Under the pieces are notes generated by a model, which was not told the origin of the DNA, made no database searches, and was given only the letters and a program-made list of their open reading frames with translations. From NCBI GenBank assembly GCA_964430335.1, contig CAYSEN010000002.1, positions 1-64,000 on the forward strand: 64,000 nucleotides of DNA. The letters are read 5' to 3'. Both the position numbers and the translations under genes were made by a program. Positions 51,747-59,985 of the stretch are shown here, one piece after another (the stretch's first letter is position 1; every line of letters begins with the position of its first letter). This DNA is from SIBU01 sp964430335. GTDB taxonomy: Bacteria; Patescibacteriota; Minisyncoccia; Phycocordibacterales; SIBU01.

Positions 51747-52931
51747 TTAGTAATTGTCTAATTGTTTTTCTAGATTATTAATTAGATCAGTAAAAGAATC
51801 TACTTCTACCAGTCGATTTTTAGCGACGTACTGCGCGACTAAAATACTAGCCAGCTTGTTCCCTTCGATATTCCAATGGGAATCTTTCTTCCAGTAAAAT
51901 TTCTCGGGCCTACCAAACGAATAGTTTTTAAACGGTTCGGTTAAATTGATGTAATTAATTCCATTACTATTCATGAATTTCTCAGTTTTATAAAGCGAAG
52001 TGTTCTTAGTAGATGTCGCTGATAAATCCGAGAGGGTCGGAATAAGGACAAACAATAGATCTGCATTCTTAGAATTAGCGAAACTTTGGAATGCTAAAAT
52101 GTTCTTGTAATGTTTCTCGTACAATTCCTTATCAGATATAGAGACACTCGGTTTTGCGTCATTTGGAATATTGACCAGACCAGCATTGTCTAGAATTTCC
52201 TCACCCAAAACCTTAGACAAAAGATTTTTCAACGACGGTTTTACTAATTGATACAAAACCGAGTGGTTAGTTAGCCAGCATTTAACTTTTTGAGGAATAA
52301 TGTTTTTTGGTACATCAGTGACGCAATAGTTATAAAGATTTGAATAGGTTTTTTGTGCCTGTTCTGCTGTTACTCCATCTTTTTGGAGATTACCTACCAG
52401 ATAACCTTCGTAAACTGTTCTTCTTGGTAATTCAAAATCATCTCCAGGATCGTTACTGTAGTAACCAACAATGATCATCTTTGGATTCTTTAGACCTTGC
52501 AAAGTATTTTTTGTCTTAATCAATTCCTGTGCGGTACCGAAACCAGTTACTCCACACTTAAGTACGCGGGTTTTTAAAATATTCTCGAGACCGGTCCCCC
52601 ACTTTTTTTCGAAAGGTGCATAACCCCAAGTAAAACTATCTCCAACCAAAAGTAGATAGTTATCAGTCGATGTTGCAAATTCTTCGTCGAAACATCCGAG
52701 ACTGTTTGACCAAATTTCATATTTGCTTTCAAGCATTGAATAATTTTCTTTTGGAAAATTTTTACTAATGTCATAACCCATCTTTTGGTCATAAACATAA
52801 TAATTTTTTGGGTATGCCATAAGCGGTACAAGTGCGGTAAAATTCGTGAGCCTAAGAGCAAATTCCAAAATCATGATAGTCGCCGAGATACTGATCAAGG
52901 CGATAAACGAATTTAGTAAAAATTTTTTCAT
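51747..52931 (-). CDS. Membrane-anchored SGNH/GDSL-family hydrolase
   Basis: The 394-residue protein starts with a membrane anchor (residues about 5-25), followed by an extracytoplasmic SGNH fold: LLVGDSFTWGY (block I Ser), YYSNDPGDD (block III Asn region) and DSHWNIEGN (block V Asp-x-x-His). It resembles AlgX/DHHW-type sugar acyltransferases or esterases. As the last gene of a conserved set with carbamoyltransferase, DUF5989 and SxtJ genes, it probably acts on a surface glycan. It lies 3 bases after the carbamoyltransferase. Confidence 0.85.
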   Translation of the reverse strand: MKKFLLNSFIALISISATIMILEFALRLTNFTALVPLMAYPKNYYVYDQKMGYDISKNFPKENYSMLESKYEIWSNSLGCFDEEFATSTDNYLLLVGDSFTWGYAPFEKKWGTGLENILKTRVLKCGVTGFGTAQELIKTKNTLQGLKNPKMIIVGYYSNDPGDDFELPRRTVYEGYLVGNLQKDGVTAEQAQKTYSNLYNYCVTDVPKNIIPQKVKCWLTNHSVLYQLVKPSLKNLLSKVLGEEILDNAGLVNIPNDAKPSVSISDKELYEKHYKNILAFQSFANSKNADLLFVLIPTLSDLSATSTKNTSLYKTEKFMNSNGINYINLTEPFKNYSFGRPEKFYWKKDSHWNIEGNKLASILVAQYVAKNRLVEVDSFTDLINNLEKQLDNY

Positions 52932-52934
52932 AAG

Positions 52935-54797
52935 TTAATCTAATTTGACCGAAATTGTATCATCTTTTTCCCATTTATTCTGCTTGTTTTTGTCGAGTAG
53001 GAAATTTCCAACAACAAGATAATCCATTTCTGTATTCATAAAGCATCTGTACGCGTCTTCAGGAGAACAAACGATCGGCTCCCCTCTCACATTGAAACTA
53101 GTATTAGCGAAAAGACTGTAATCTGTAATCGTCTTATAATCACTTAACAGTTGGTGAAATTTTGAATTGAATTTTTTATTTATGGTCTGCACTCTTGCCG
53201 AATAATCCAGATGAGTAATCACAGGCACATCTGATCTGGGAGAATACAGACGTTCAAAAAGATCCTTATCTATAGGCAAAAGGGGTTTCCTTCTCTTTTC
53301 AATGACAGGAAAAGTGAAAAGCATGTAAGGCGAAAGCTGACTCATTTTAAAATATTCATGAGCATCTTCTTCCAAAACCGCTGGAGCAAATGGTCTAAAC
53401 CCTTCCCTGTATTTTATCTTTACATTAAGTTTTTTCTGCATTTGTGGATCTCTAGCGTCTCCTAAAATACTTCGAGCTCCTAAAGCTCTTGGACCCCATT
53501 CCATTTTTCCTTGAAACCAGCCGACGACCTTTCCCTCAGAAATTAGCCGAGCGGTAGTCGTAGACAACTTTTCGAATTCATCAAATTTTTCAAACTTTGC
53601 TCCAAACTTTCTTGTCATTCTCAAAATATCAGCCTCACAATATTCAGGGCCTAGGAGGGATCCTTTCATTTGGTCTTCATCTAAATTATTCAAAACCCTT
53701 TCTTGATTTGCCCAAATATAATAGCCTGCTAAAGCAGATCCTAGTGCCCCACCGGCATCTCCTGAGGCAGGCTGAACCCAAACCTTATCGAAAATTTTAT
53801 TATCCAGAATTTTGCTGTTTGCCACACAATTTAAAGCGACCCCTCCAGCCATTACTAAGAATTTTTCTCCAGTTATTTTTTTTGCAGTTTTAGCTAAACG
53901 GACAACAGACTCTTCAGTGATTTCTTGAATAGCTAAAGCTAAATCCATATATTCCTGAGTTAAATTTGACTCAGATTCTCTTTTTGGAATTCCAAGAAGA
54001 ATCTTCCATTTCTCGTCTCGACACATCTTAAGTCCAGTCGCGAAATCAAAATAATCCATATTAAGAGAAATACTGCCGTCATCCTTAAGTGATACTATAT
54101 TATTCAAAATTTTATCCTTAAATTCGGCAACCTTTTTACCTCCATGTTCTCCGTATGGTGCCAAGCCCATGAGCTTGTATTCACCACTATTAACTTTAAA
54201 ACCGCAATAATAAGTAAAAGCTGAATATAAAAGTCCGAGTGAGTGTGGAAAACTTTGTTCCTTCAAAACCTTGATTTTATTTCCAGTGCCATGGGCAATA
54301 ATAGAGGTTGCATACTCCCCAACTCCGTCTACGGTCAAAATAGCTGCATTTTTAAAAGGTGAAGGATAAAAGGCGCTCGCACCGTGTGACAAGTGATGCT
54401 CTGTAAATAAAAGCGGTGGTCGATTCTTTTTTGATAATTCTCCACTTATTTTTTCAATCTCTTTCCAAATTAAACCTCTAGTAGACAACTTATCTTTGAT
54501 CCAAACTGGCATAGAAGTGACAAAGCTTCTAAAACCTTTTGGCGCGAAAGAGTGGTAGGTTTCGAGCAGTCTTTCAAATTTCAATAGAGGCTTATCGTAA
54601 AAGACGATGGCGTCTAAGTCAGAAATCGAGAGTCCGGCCTCGGCAAGCACAAAAGTAACAGCGTTACTAGGAAAGCTTTCATCGTGCTTTATTCTCGTAA
54701 ATCTTTCTTCATGAGCTGCCGCCACTATCTCCCCATCAACTACAATCGCAGCAGCGCTGTCATGGTAAAAGGCAGAAATTCCTAAAAAAGCTTTCAT
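52935..54797 (-). CDS. NodU/TobZ-family carbamoyltransferase
   Basis: The 620-residue protein is a full O-carbamoyltransferase. The N-terminal part has GISAFYHDSAAAI, EERFTRIKHDESFP and EHHLSHGASAFYPSPF with the metal His set. The C-terminal Kae1-like region has MAGGVALNCVANSKI and FQGKMEWGPRALGARSI. These enzymes use carbamoyl phosphate and ATP to carbamoylate sugars or natural products (NodU, TobZ). Its neighbours, DUF5989, SxtJ-like and SGNH genes, recur with carbamoyltransferases in other bacteria, so this is a functional module. Confidence 0.95.
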   Translation of the reverse strand: MKAFLGISAFYHDSAAAIVVDGEIVAAAHEERFTRIKHDESFPSNAVTFVLAEAGLSISDLDAIVFYDKPLLKFERLLETYHSFAPKGFRSFVTSMPVWIKDKLSTRGLIWKEIEKISGELSKKNRPPLLFTEHHLSHGASAFYPSPFKNAAILTVDGVGEYATSIIAHGTGNKIKVLKEQSFPHSLGLLYSAFTYYCGFKVNSGEYKLMGLAPYGEHGGKKVAEFKDKILNNIVSLKDDGSISLNMDYFDFATGLKMCRDEKWKILLGIPKRESESNLTQEYMDLALAIQEITEESVVRLAKTAKKITGEKFLVMAGGVALNCVANSKILDNKIFDKVWVQPASGDAGGALGSALAGYYIWANQERVLNNLDEDQMKGSLLGPEYCEADILRMTRKFGAKFEKFDEFEKLSTTTARLISEGKVVGWFQGKMEWGPRALGARSILGDARDPQMQKKLNVKIKYREGFRPFAPAVLEEDAHEYFKMSQLSPYMLFTFPVIEKRRKPLLPIDKDLFERLYSPRSDVPVITHLDYSARVQTINKKFNSKFHQLLSDYKTITDYSLFANTSFNVRGEPIVCSPEDAYRCFMNTEMDYLVVGNFLLDKNKQNKWEKDDTISVKLD

Positions 54798-54807
54798 GGT
54801 AATTTAA

Positions 54808-54957
54808 TTAAAAGATAGTATAGATAAGTGGCGCGATAGCACTACCTCCACTCAAAACCAAAACCGCTCCAACCGCGATCAAAACAATAATGGCGGGTAG
54901 AAGCCAAAACTTTTTTCTGGTTTTTAACAAATCCCAAACATCTTTAATTAGATCCAT
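54808..54957 (-). CDS. DUF5989 small membrane protein
   Basis: This 49-residue protein is too short for most gene lists. It reads MDLIKDVWDLLKTRKKFWLL followed by one hydrophobic helix and SAIAPLIYTIF, matching my memory of the DUF5989 family, which lies between carbamoyltransferase and SxtJ genes. The order SxtJ-DUF5989-carbamoyltransferase is repeated here exactly. Function is unknown; it may hold the carbamoyltransferase at the membrane. The stop is 10 bases before the carbamoyltransferase ATG. Confidence 0.85.
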   Translation of the reverse strand: MDLIKDVWDLLKTRKKFWLLPAIIVLIAVGAVLVLSGGSAIAPLIYTIF

Positions 54958-54967
54958 AATTTAAATT

Positions 54968-55330
54968 TTATACCGCTTTATTAAAATCCTCCGGAACATA
55001 CAAATGATCCCTATCAACATAAACCGAATCAATGCTTTTCCAATCAAGAATATTCATAGGATCTTTTTTAAACAATTTTCGAACGAAAGAAATCGGTGTA
55101 ATTATTAAAAAGAAAATCACAGCAAAAAAAACTTTCGAAAAAATGAAGCTAAGCAAAACTGCAAGTTTTTGCCAAACATATCCCAGTGGCCAAAGCAGTC
55201 TAGGATAAAAAATTAAAATGAGAGAAAGGATAATAACTGCCCACAAAAAATCAATTGAAACCTTAAAAGCCAAAATGGATGAAATAACAACAAAAACGAG
55301 GCCGGTGTCCATAATCCATTTATCGGTCAT
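54968..55330 (-). CDS. SxtJ-family membrane protein
   Basis: The 120-residue protein has three or four hydrophobic helices and LLWPLGYVWQKLAVLLSFIF, a signature I associate with the SxtJ family named from saxitoxin clusters. It ends in a charged tail (YVDRDHLYVPEDFNKAV). It is the first gene of the module and has TGC-TAAAAT 6 bases before the ATG. Function is unknown; linkage to carbamoylation is conserved. Confidence 0.85.
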   Translation of the reverse strand: MTDKWIMDTGLVFVVISSILAFKVSIDFLWAVIILSLILIFYPRLLWPLGYVWQKLAVLLSFIFSKVFFAVIFFLIITPISFVRKLFKKDPMNILDWKSIDSVYVDRDHLYVPEDFNKAV

Positions 55331-55336
55331 GCTGGC

Positions 55337-55345
55337 ATTTTAGCA
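55337..55345 (-). promoter_or_regulatory. Extended -10 promoter of the SxtJ-carbamoyltransferase module
   Basis: The minus strand reads TG, C, TAAAAT, GCCAGC, ATG, so the module transcript is predicted to begin at the start codon. Confidence 0.6.
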
Positions 55346-55384
55346 GTAACTAAAAATACAAACAACTGAGATAAAAAGGCTTCG

Positions 55385-56437
55385 CTAGATAAATTTTTCA
55401 ATTTTTTCAACCAAAATTTCTGGCCTCAAATGCTCTTCGTAAGTTTTTCTGGCTTCCAAACCAAGTCTTTCTCTTGCTTCAGTATTATCCCTAAGATAGA
55501 TAATTTTTTCCGCAATATCGTGAGGGTCGCAAAATTTCACAAATAAAGCATTTTTGCCGTCTACCAAAATTTCTCTGTTACTGATCGAATCTCGAGTAAT
55601 ATAGGCTTGTCCTAAGGCGAGAGCTTCGAAGGTTTTATTTTGAATGGTTCTATCGAGTCTTTCGTGATCACCAAATTGTCCCAGCATTACATGAGCTGAA
55701 AGCAGTGTTTCTCTTAAAACTTTTGTTTCCATAAATTCGGTAATCAGTTTTAAATTCGGCAGGTTATACTCGGATATCATTTTTCGAATCATAGGGAGCT
55801 CGTCTCCCCACCCGATCATCACAAAATCAATTGGTTCGTCTTTTAAAATCTTAGAAGCCTCTACGACATACTTAACGCCCGTTGCCGGTAAAAAAATTCC
55901 TCTGAAAATGACAGTAAACCTCTCCCTCTTTTGAACATTTTTATCAATAAAAAATACATCTGGCAGAACTCCAGTAAATACAGAATGGAGTTTGTTTTTG
56001 TTTACAAAATAATGTTTTTCAACATATCTCTTCTGACTTTCACTTTCAACAAAAATAACATCGGATAATAAAAAAGCCTTGAAATCAAAAAGCCAAATAA
56101 TCCATGCCTTAGGCGACCATTTTGAATAAGTTCCCCTATCCAAAACCACCGTCTCATACCACGAACAAAGTGCGTTGAAAATTATTTTTTTCTTCCTTGA
56201 AATTAGCCAGGCTAGTGAAACAGCCATAGCACTGAGGTAACCTACCCACAAAATATCATACTGGTTTTTAAGCTCTCTGTGCTTTTTCCATAGACGCCAA
56301 AATTTTAAAAGTCCAGCTGAATTGTCTACACAAAGAACTATTTCGTAACCATTTTTTTTAAGCTCATCTAAATATATCCGATCGCGAGGGGCGGAAGGAG
56401 CATAGATTCCAAAATAACAAATTCTTTTTCTATTCAT
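55385..56437 (-). CDS. GT4-like glycosyltransferase
   Basis: The 350-residue protein has GT-B elements: YDILWVGYLSAMAVSLAW, HSVFTGVLPDVFF in the linker, and LDRTIQNKTFEALALGQAYI as the donor-site helix. This resembles GT4 enzymes that use a KxxEAlA motif in place of the classical ExxxxxE box. It overlaps the GT39-like gene by 8 bases. It lies upstream of the SxtJ module, separated by about 50 bases, and is probably a distinct unit. Confidence 0.83.
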   Translation of the reverse strand: MNRKRICYFGIYAPSAPRDRIYLDELKKNGYEIVLCVDNSAGLLKFWRLWKKHRELKNQYDILWVGYLSAMAVSLAWLISRKKKIIFNALCSWYETVVLDRGTYSKWSPKAWIIWLFDFKAFLLSDVIFVESESQKRYVEKHYFVNKNKLHSVFTGVLPDVFFIDKNVQKRERFTVIFRGIFLPATGVKYVVEASKILKDEPIDFVMIGWGDELPMIRKMISEYNLPNLKLITEFMETKVLRETLLSAHVMLGQFGDHERLDRTIQNKTFEALALGQAYITRDSISNREILVDGKNALFVKFCDPHDIAEKIIYLRDNTEARERLGLEARKTYEEHLRPEILVEKIEKFI

Positions 56438-57878
56438 GTTTTTTTAAAGAATAAACATCGCTTCCCGCCACCTTCTGATCGAAAGAATAATACTTTAGAA
56501 TTTTCTCTTTATTTTTTTCATAAAAACGGCTTCTTTTTGTGTTGGCGATCAATACTTCCGGTTTATTTTTTTCATCAAGCACGTTTTCATTTCCGAAGGC
56601 GTCAGTTCCAATATCCTCAACCAAATTAAATCTTTTGTTTGTCTTCAGCAAACTTGAAGCTTCGATTAAGTTTAGAGCTAACACAGATTTATCAGGATAT
56701 TTGCGATCAACATAAGAAGCTAAATCTAGCGCCGCTGTGCCAAAATACAAATTAGAAATGAATAACATTTGCCAAACTTGGAAAAGTGACAGCGCACAAA
56801 TTCCAACAGGGACTAACTTTACTAAAGAAAAATTAAACCGATTTGAAAAGTAAGTAGCTAGGTTTTTTAAAGCAAATGGCAGAATCATCAAAGTGAAAAA
56901 TTCAGCGGCCAAAATATAACGCAAATACCCAGGACTTCTTAAATAATAAAATAAGGCGAAAAGTGAATAAGTAGAGAAAAAGGCATGAATAAACAAAATC
57001 TCTTTACTAAAACTTTTTCTCATTAAGTACCATGAAATCAAAATCAAAGAAATTAAAATTACAAAATAGATAATTGTAGTCGATGTAAATAAACCATAAA
57101 AATTTTTAATGAAATTTGCCGACATTGACTGTCCGAAAAATGGATTCTTGTAAAAAGATCCGAGTTTAATCCAGACTGATTTATCAAATAAATCAGTAAC
57201 ATTGAAATAAAACCATGTAGCAAAAGGAATGAGACCAAAGAGCGCAGCCTTTGGCACAGATTTAATTTCACCTTTGGTGTAAAGAAATCCTGCTAAAAAC
57301 GCAGGCAATACGAGAATGTATACGGATGGCTTTGAAACCAAGCAAAGCAAAACAAAAAAACCACTCCAGTAATACTTCTTAGAAAGCCACATATGAATTC
57401 CCAAAAGAAGAAAAGTAAATCCTGGAATCTCCCCCATTACACTTCGTCCCGTTCCGTAAAATGACGCAAAACTACTGACAAGTACGCTAGCAAGACCAGC
57501 TTCCAATTCGCCGAAATATTTTTTGGTAAAAAGAAAAACGGCGACTATCATCACAATCATCCAAACCACCATATATGCTCTGGCGACCGTAGCACTAAAT
57601 CCAAAAATTTTGAAAGCTATCGCAAGTGGCACAGTCACAGGATAGCCTGTAGCCTGTAAGAGGTACGGAATGCCTGAAAAACTTTCAGGTGAAATACGCA
57701 CATCGAGTACACCGGCATGAGAAAAATTTCGAGCGATTTCAATACTTATTCCTTCATCAATCCAAAGTTTTGGTTTTGTTGTTAAATTTGGAATTGAATA
57801 GGCCAAACAAAAAATCACAGCTAAAGAAAGTAGGATAATTGGAAACTTTGACTTAATTTTTTCTAAAATGAGATTCAT
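56430..57878 (-). CDS. GT39/ArnT-like membrane glycosyltransferase
   Basis: The 482-residue protein has about 11 hydrophobic helices. The first loop carries LWIDEGISIEIARNF, the DE-type acidic site of GT39/ArnT/PMT-family enzymes. These enzymes move a sugar from a polyprenyl-phosphate carrier on the outer face of the membrane. Here the acceptor is probably a surface glycan or protein. It overlaps the GT2 gene by four bases at its start. Confidence 0.87.
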   Translation of the reverse strand: MNLILEKIKSKFPIILLSLAVIFCLAYSIPNLTTKPKLWIDEGISIEIARNFSHAGVLDVRISPESFSGIPYLLQATGYPVTVPLAIAFKIFGFSATVARAYMVVWMIVMIVAVFLFTKKYFGELEAGLASVLVSSFASFYGTGRSVMGEIPGFTFLLLGIHMWLSKKYYWSGFFVLLCLVSKPSVYILVLPAFLAGFLYTKGEIKSVPKAALFGLIPFATWFYFNVTDLFDKSVWIKLGSFYKNPFFGQSMSANFIKNFYGLFTSTTIIYFVILISLILISWYLMRKSFSKEILFIHAFFSTYSLFALFYYLRSPGYLRYILAAEFFTLMILPFALKNLATYFSNRFNFSLVKLVPVGICALSLFQVWQMLFISNLYFGTAALDLASYVDRKYPDKSVLALNLIEASSLLKTNKRFNLVEDIGTDAFGNENVLDEKNKPEVLIANTKRSRFYEKNKEKILKYYSFDQKVAGSDVYSLKKHE

Positions 57879-58690
57879 TTATTTTTAAAATTTAGCGGAA
57901 AAAATTTTTTACAAAGATTTAAGTGATAGACGTGCCTCTCCCATTCCAGTGCCCAAGGCATTTTTGTACCTTTACAAAAAAATGAATTTCTTAAATAGCG
58001 ATAAAGATAGAGTGTAGAAATTTTTAAATTTTCCAGGCACATCAAAACCCACTTGAACCAAGAGACCTTGCCAATCCTTGCAAACTCAAGATCTATGTAG
58101 TGTTGCCATTTTTTTCTATGAAATTCAGGATCTGAATTGAACGGAACCAACATGAAATTTTGAAGCTTCAATATAGTTGCACCCTCCTTAACTTCAATTC
58201 TTTCGTGAATAGTTTTTATAAATTTGTTGACCGCATCTTTATGAAAAAAACGCATTTGGCTATTTGTAGGGTAAGTAGAAGCGCAATCAATAACATCTTC
58301 ATTTATTTGATATTTTCTAGGAACCCAAAAAGCTGAAGCTGGGTGATTGCTTGAAATAATTTCAGAAATTTCTTTCTCAAGTTCCACGGTCATCACCTCA
58401 TCAGAATCAAGATAAAAAAACCAACGATTACTTGAGGCGTCGAGCATTTGATTTCTCACTCCCGAAAAATCAATAATTTTATTTCCCTCGCCTTTAAACT
58501 CTGGAGCCTGAACTAGAAGTTTTGTTCCGAAAGCTCTTGCAAGAGCAAGAGTCTCATCTGTAGAACCGCCGTCACAAATAATTATTTCAGAAAAATTACT
58601 TACTGATTCAAGTGCGCGCTTTAAAGTACTTCCGGAATTGAAAGTAAGAATTGCCACGCTACATGGAATTTTGTGTGAATAATTACCCAT
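57875..58690 (-). CDS. GT2-family glycosyltransferase (WaaE/KdtX-like)
   Basis: The protein is 271 residues with the ATG I prefer at 58690 (MGNYSHKIPCSVAILTF); the longer frame starts at a TTG inside the next gene. It has IIICDGGSTDETLALARAFG, FFYLDSDEVMT as the DxD site, WVPRKYQINEDVI, and a C-terminal KWQHYIDLEFARI segment typical of WaaE-like enzymes. It adds a sugar, often glucose or a heptose, to a lipid-linked acceptor. It overlaps the GT4 gene by 8 bases. Confidence 0.88.
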   Translation of the reverse strand: MGNYSHKIPCSVAILTFNSGSTLKRALESVSNFSEIIICDGGSTDETLALARAFGTKLLVQAPEFKGEGNKIIDFSGVRNQMLDASSNRWFFYLDSDEVMTVELEKEISEIISSNHPASAFWVPRKYQINEDVIDCASTYPTNSQMRFFHKDAVNKFIKTIHERIEVKEGATILKLQNFMLVPFNSDPEFHRKKWQHYIDLEFARIGKVSWFKWVLMCLENLKISTLYLYRYLRNSFFCKGTKMPWALEWERHVYHLNLCKKFFPLNFKNK

Positions 58691-59798
58691 TTTTTTGAGC
58701 TGATATAAGCGAAATAATTTTTTGTACAAAAGATTTTAGGCTGTGATCCCTAACCACAATTTCCCGCAGTTTCTTACCGAGTTCTACCCTCTCCGAAAAA
58801 GGCATAGAAATGACGTATTTTAGCCTATTTGATAGCGCCTCGGAATCACCTACAGGATACATTAAATCCCCCTTAAAAGGCCCTAAAACGTCATTAAAAG
58901 CCTCATTACAGGTCAAAACCGGTATACCCACAGCCATGGCTTCCGGAACCGCCTTATCAAGGCTTCCTGTTCGACCCATATTAACAAATAAATCATATTT
59001 GGTTAGCACTTCTGGCAAATCACTGTTGGCCAATGGCCCCTTAAAATCAATAGTGTTTTGCAAACCGGCCGAAGCAATTTGTGACTTTAAATTTTTTAAA
59101 TACTGCTCATCGGAAGTGGAAGATGTTGGGCCGTAAATATCAACGATAATTTTCCCAAAAAAATCTTCTTTATTTTTTGCCAAAGCATCGATTAAAGTTT
59201 CATAGTCCTTCGACGGGGTAATTCTTCCCACAGAAACAATTCTAAATTTCTGCTCCTCTTTCCCTAATTCCTGACTCATGATTCCTGATTCGTGATTCTT
59301 AAATCGTCCTGTGTCTATTCCCTGTCCTACCACCTTCACTTTTTTACTTTCCAATCTAAATCCGCTTTTTGTAGATGTGAAAATAATATCAGTAAAAAAT
59401 ATCCCGACTTTCAAATGCCATGGGGTGCTTTTATGAGCATACCAAAGTGTTACTGTCTTACCGAACAATTTCCAAAACCATCCTCCTAAAACTAAATACT
59501 CTGGATTCATGTGAACGAAAACTACATCGTATTGATTTCTCAACTTGAAAATCAATCTTAAAAATCTAATTGAGTATCTAATTCTTCTCCATAATTCATT
59601 ATTCCTAATTCCTAATTCATCCTTCTCTTTTCCCAAAGAAAAAACGTGGACGTTCTCTGGCAAATTCACAACCCCCTTTTCCAAACAAATTGCCACCACG
59701 CTTTCAGAATTTTTCGCAAACTCTGAAATCCAGCCATGCATAAAACCGAGCACTGAGTCTCGTTCGTCGATTTTTTGTGTGACAATCAAAATCCGCAT
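58683..59798 (-). CDS. GT4-family glycosyltransferase with heptamer-repeat insertions
   Basis: The 371-residue protein has a GT-B fold: VFVHMNPEYLVLGGWFWK, VVGQGIDTGRF, VSVGRITPSKDYETLIDAL and a DKAVPEAMAVGIPV donor helix. Two loops contain runs that do not look like typical GT4 loops: KDELGIRNNELWRR and NHESGIMSQELGKEE. They are encoded by period-7 DNA repeats (59591-59618 and 59264-59298), so they are in-frame insertions. The frame stays open, so the enzyme is probably still active. TATATA lies 6 bases before the ATG. Confidence 0.88.
   Translation of the reverse strand: MRILIVTQKIDERDSVLGFMHGWISEFAKNSESVVAICLEKGVVNLPENVHVFSLGKEKDELGIRNNELWRRIRYSIRFLRLIFKLRNQYDVVFVHMNPEYLVLGGWFWKLFGKTVTLWYAHKSTPWHLKVGIFFTDIIFTSTKSGFRLESKKVKVVGQGIDTGRFKNHESGIMSQELGKEEQKFRIVSVGRITPSKDYETLIDALAKNKEDFFGKIIVDIYGPTSSTSDEQYLKNLKSQIASAGLQNTIDFKGPLANSDLPEVLTKYDLFVNMGRTGSLDKAVPEAMAVGIPVLTCNEAFNDVLGPFKGDLMYPVGDSEALSNRLKYVISMPFSERVELGKKLREIVVRDHSLKSFVQKIISLISAQKNG
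59264..59298 (-). repeat. Heptanucleotide tandem repeat, five units, inside a GT4 gene
   Basis: On the plus strand CTAATTC, CTGACTC, ATGATTC, CTGATTC and GTGATTC follow each other with period 7. Confidence 0.75.
59591..59618 (-). repeat. Heptanucleotide tandem repeat, four units, inside a GT4 gene
   Basis: On the plus strand ATAATTC, ATTATTC, CTAATTC and CTAATTC follow each other with period 7. The core is the same as at 59264-59298. Confidence 0.75.
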
Positions 59799-59891
59799 TG
59801 GTTTTATATATAACTCCCTAAACCCTCCGAAAATTTCAAATTTTCCTTAAATGAAATTGTATCGTTAACACCAGCCAAAAGAAAGAGATAG

Positions 59892-59909
59892 ATGGCAAAA
59901 TATTGCCAT
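59892..59909. promoter_or_regulatory. Inverted repeat over the -35 of a GC-rich gene promoter
   Basis: ATGGCAA and TTGCCAT are perfect inverted repeats separated by AATA. The right arm contains the TTGCCA -35 of the downstream gene, so repression by a dimeric protein is plausible. Confidence 0.5.
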
Positions 59910-59931
59910 AATCTAAATAATGTGCTATTAT
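59903..59931 (+). promoter_or_regulatory. Promoter of the DUF218-like gene at 59986
   Basis: TTGCCA (59903-59908) and TATTAT (59926-59931) are 17 bases apart, with TGC before the -10. A roughly 50-base leader follows with two short hairpins (GGTTGGC/GCCGACC and CGAG/CTCG). Confidence 0.6.
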
Positions 59932-59985
59932 TTTTTGCAGTAAAGGTTGGCAATTCAGCCGACCTGAAAGCGAGAAAGGCTCGTT

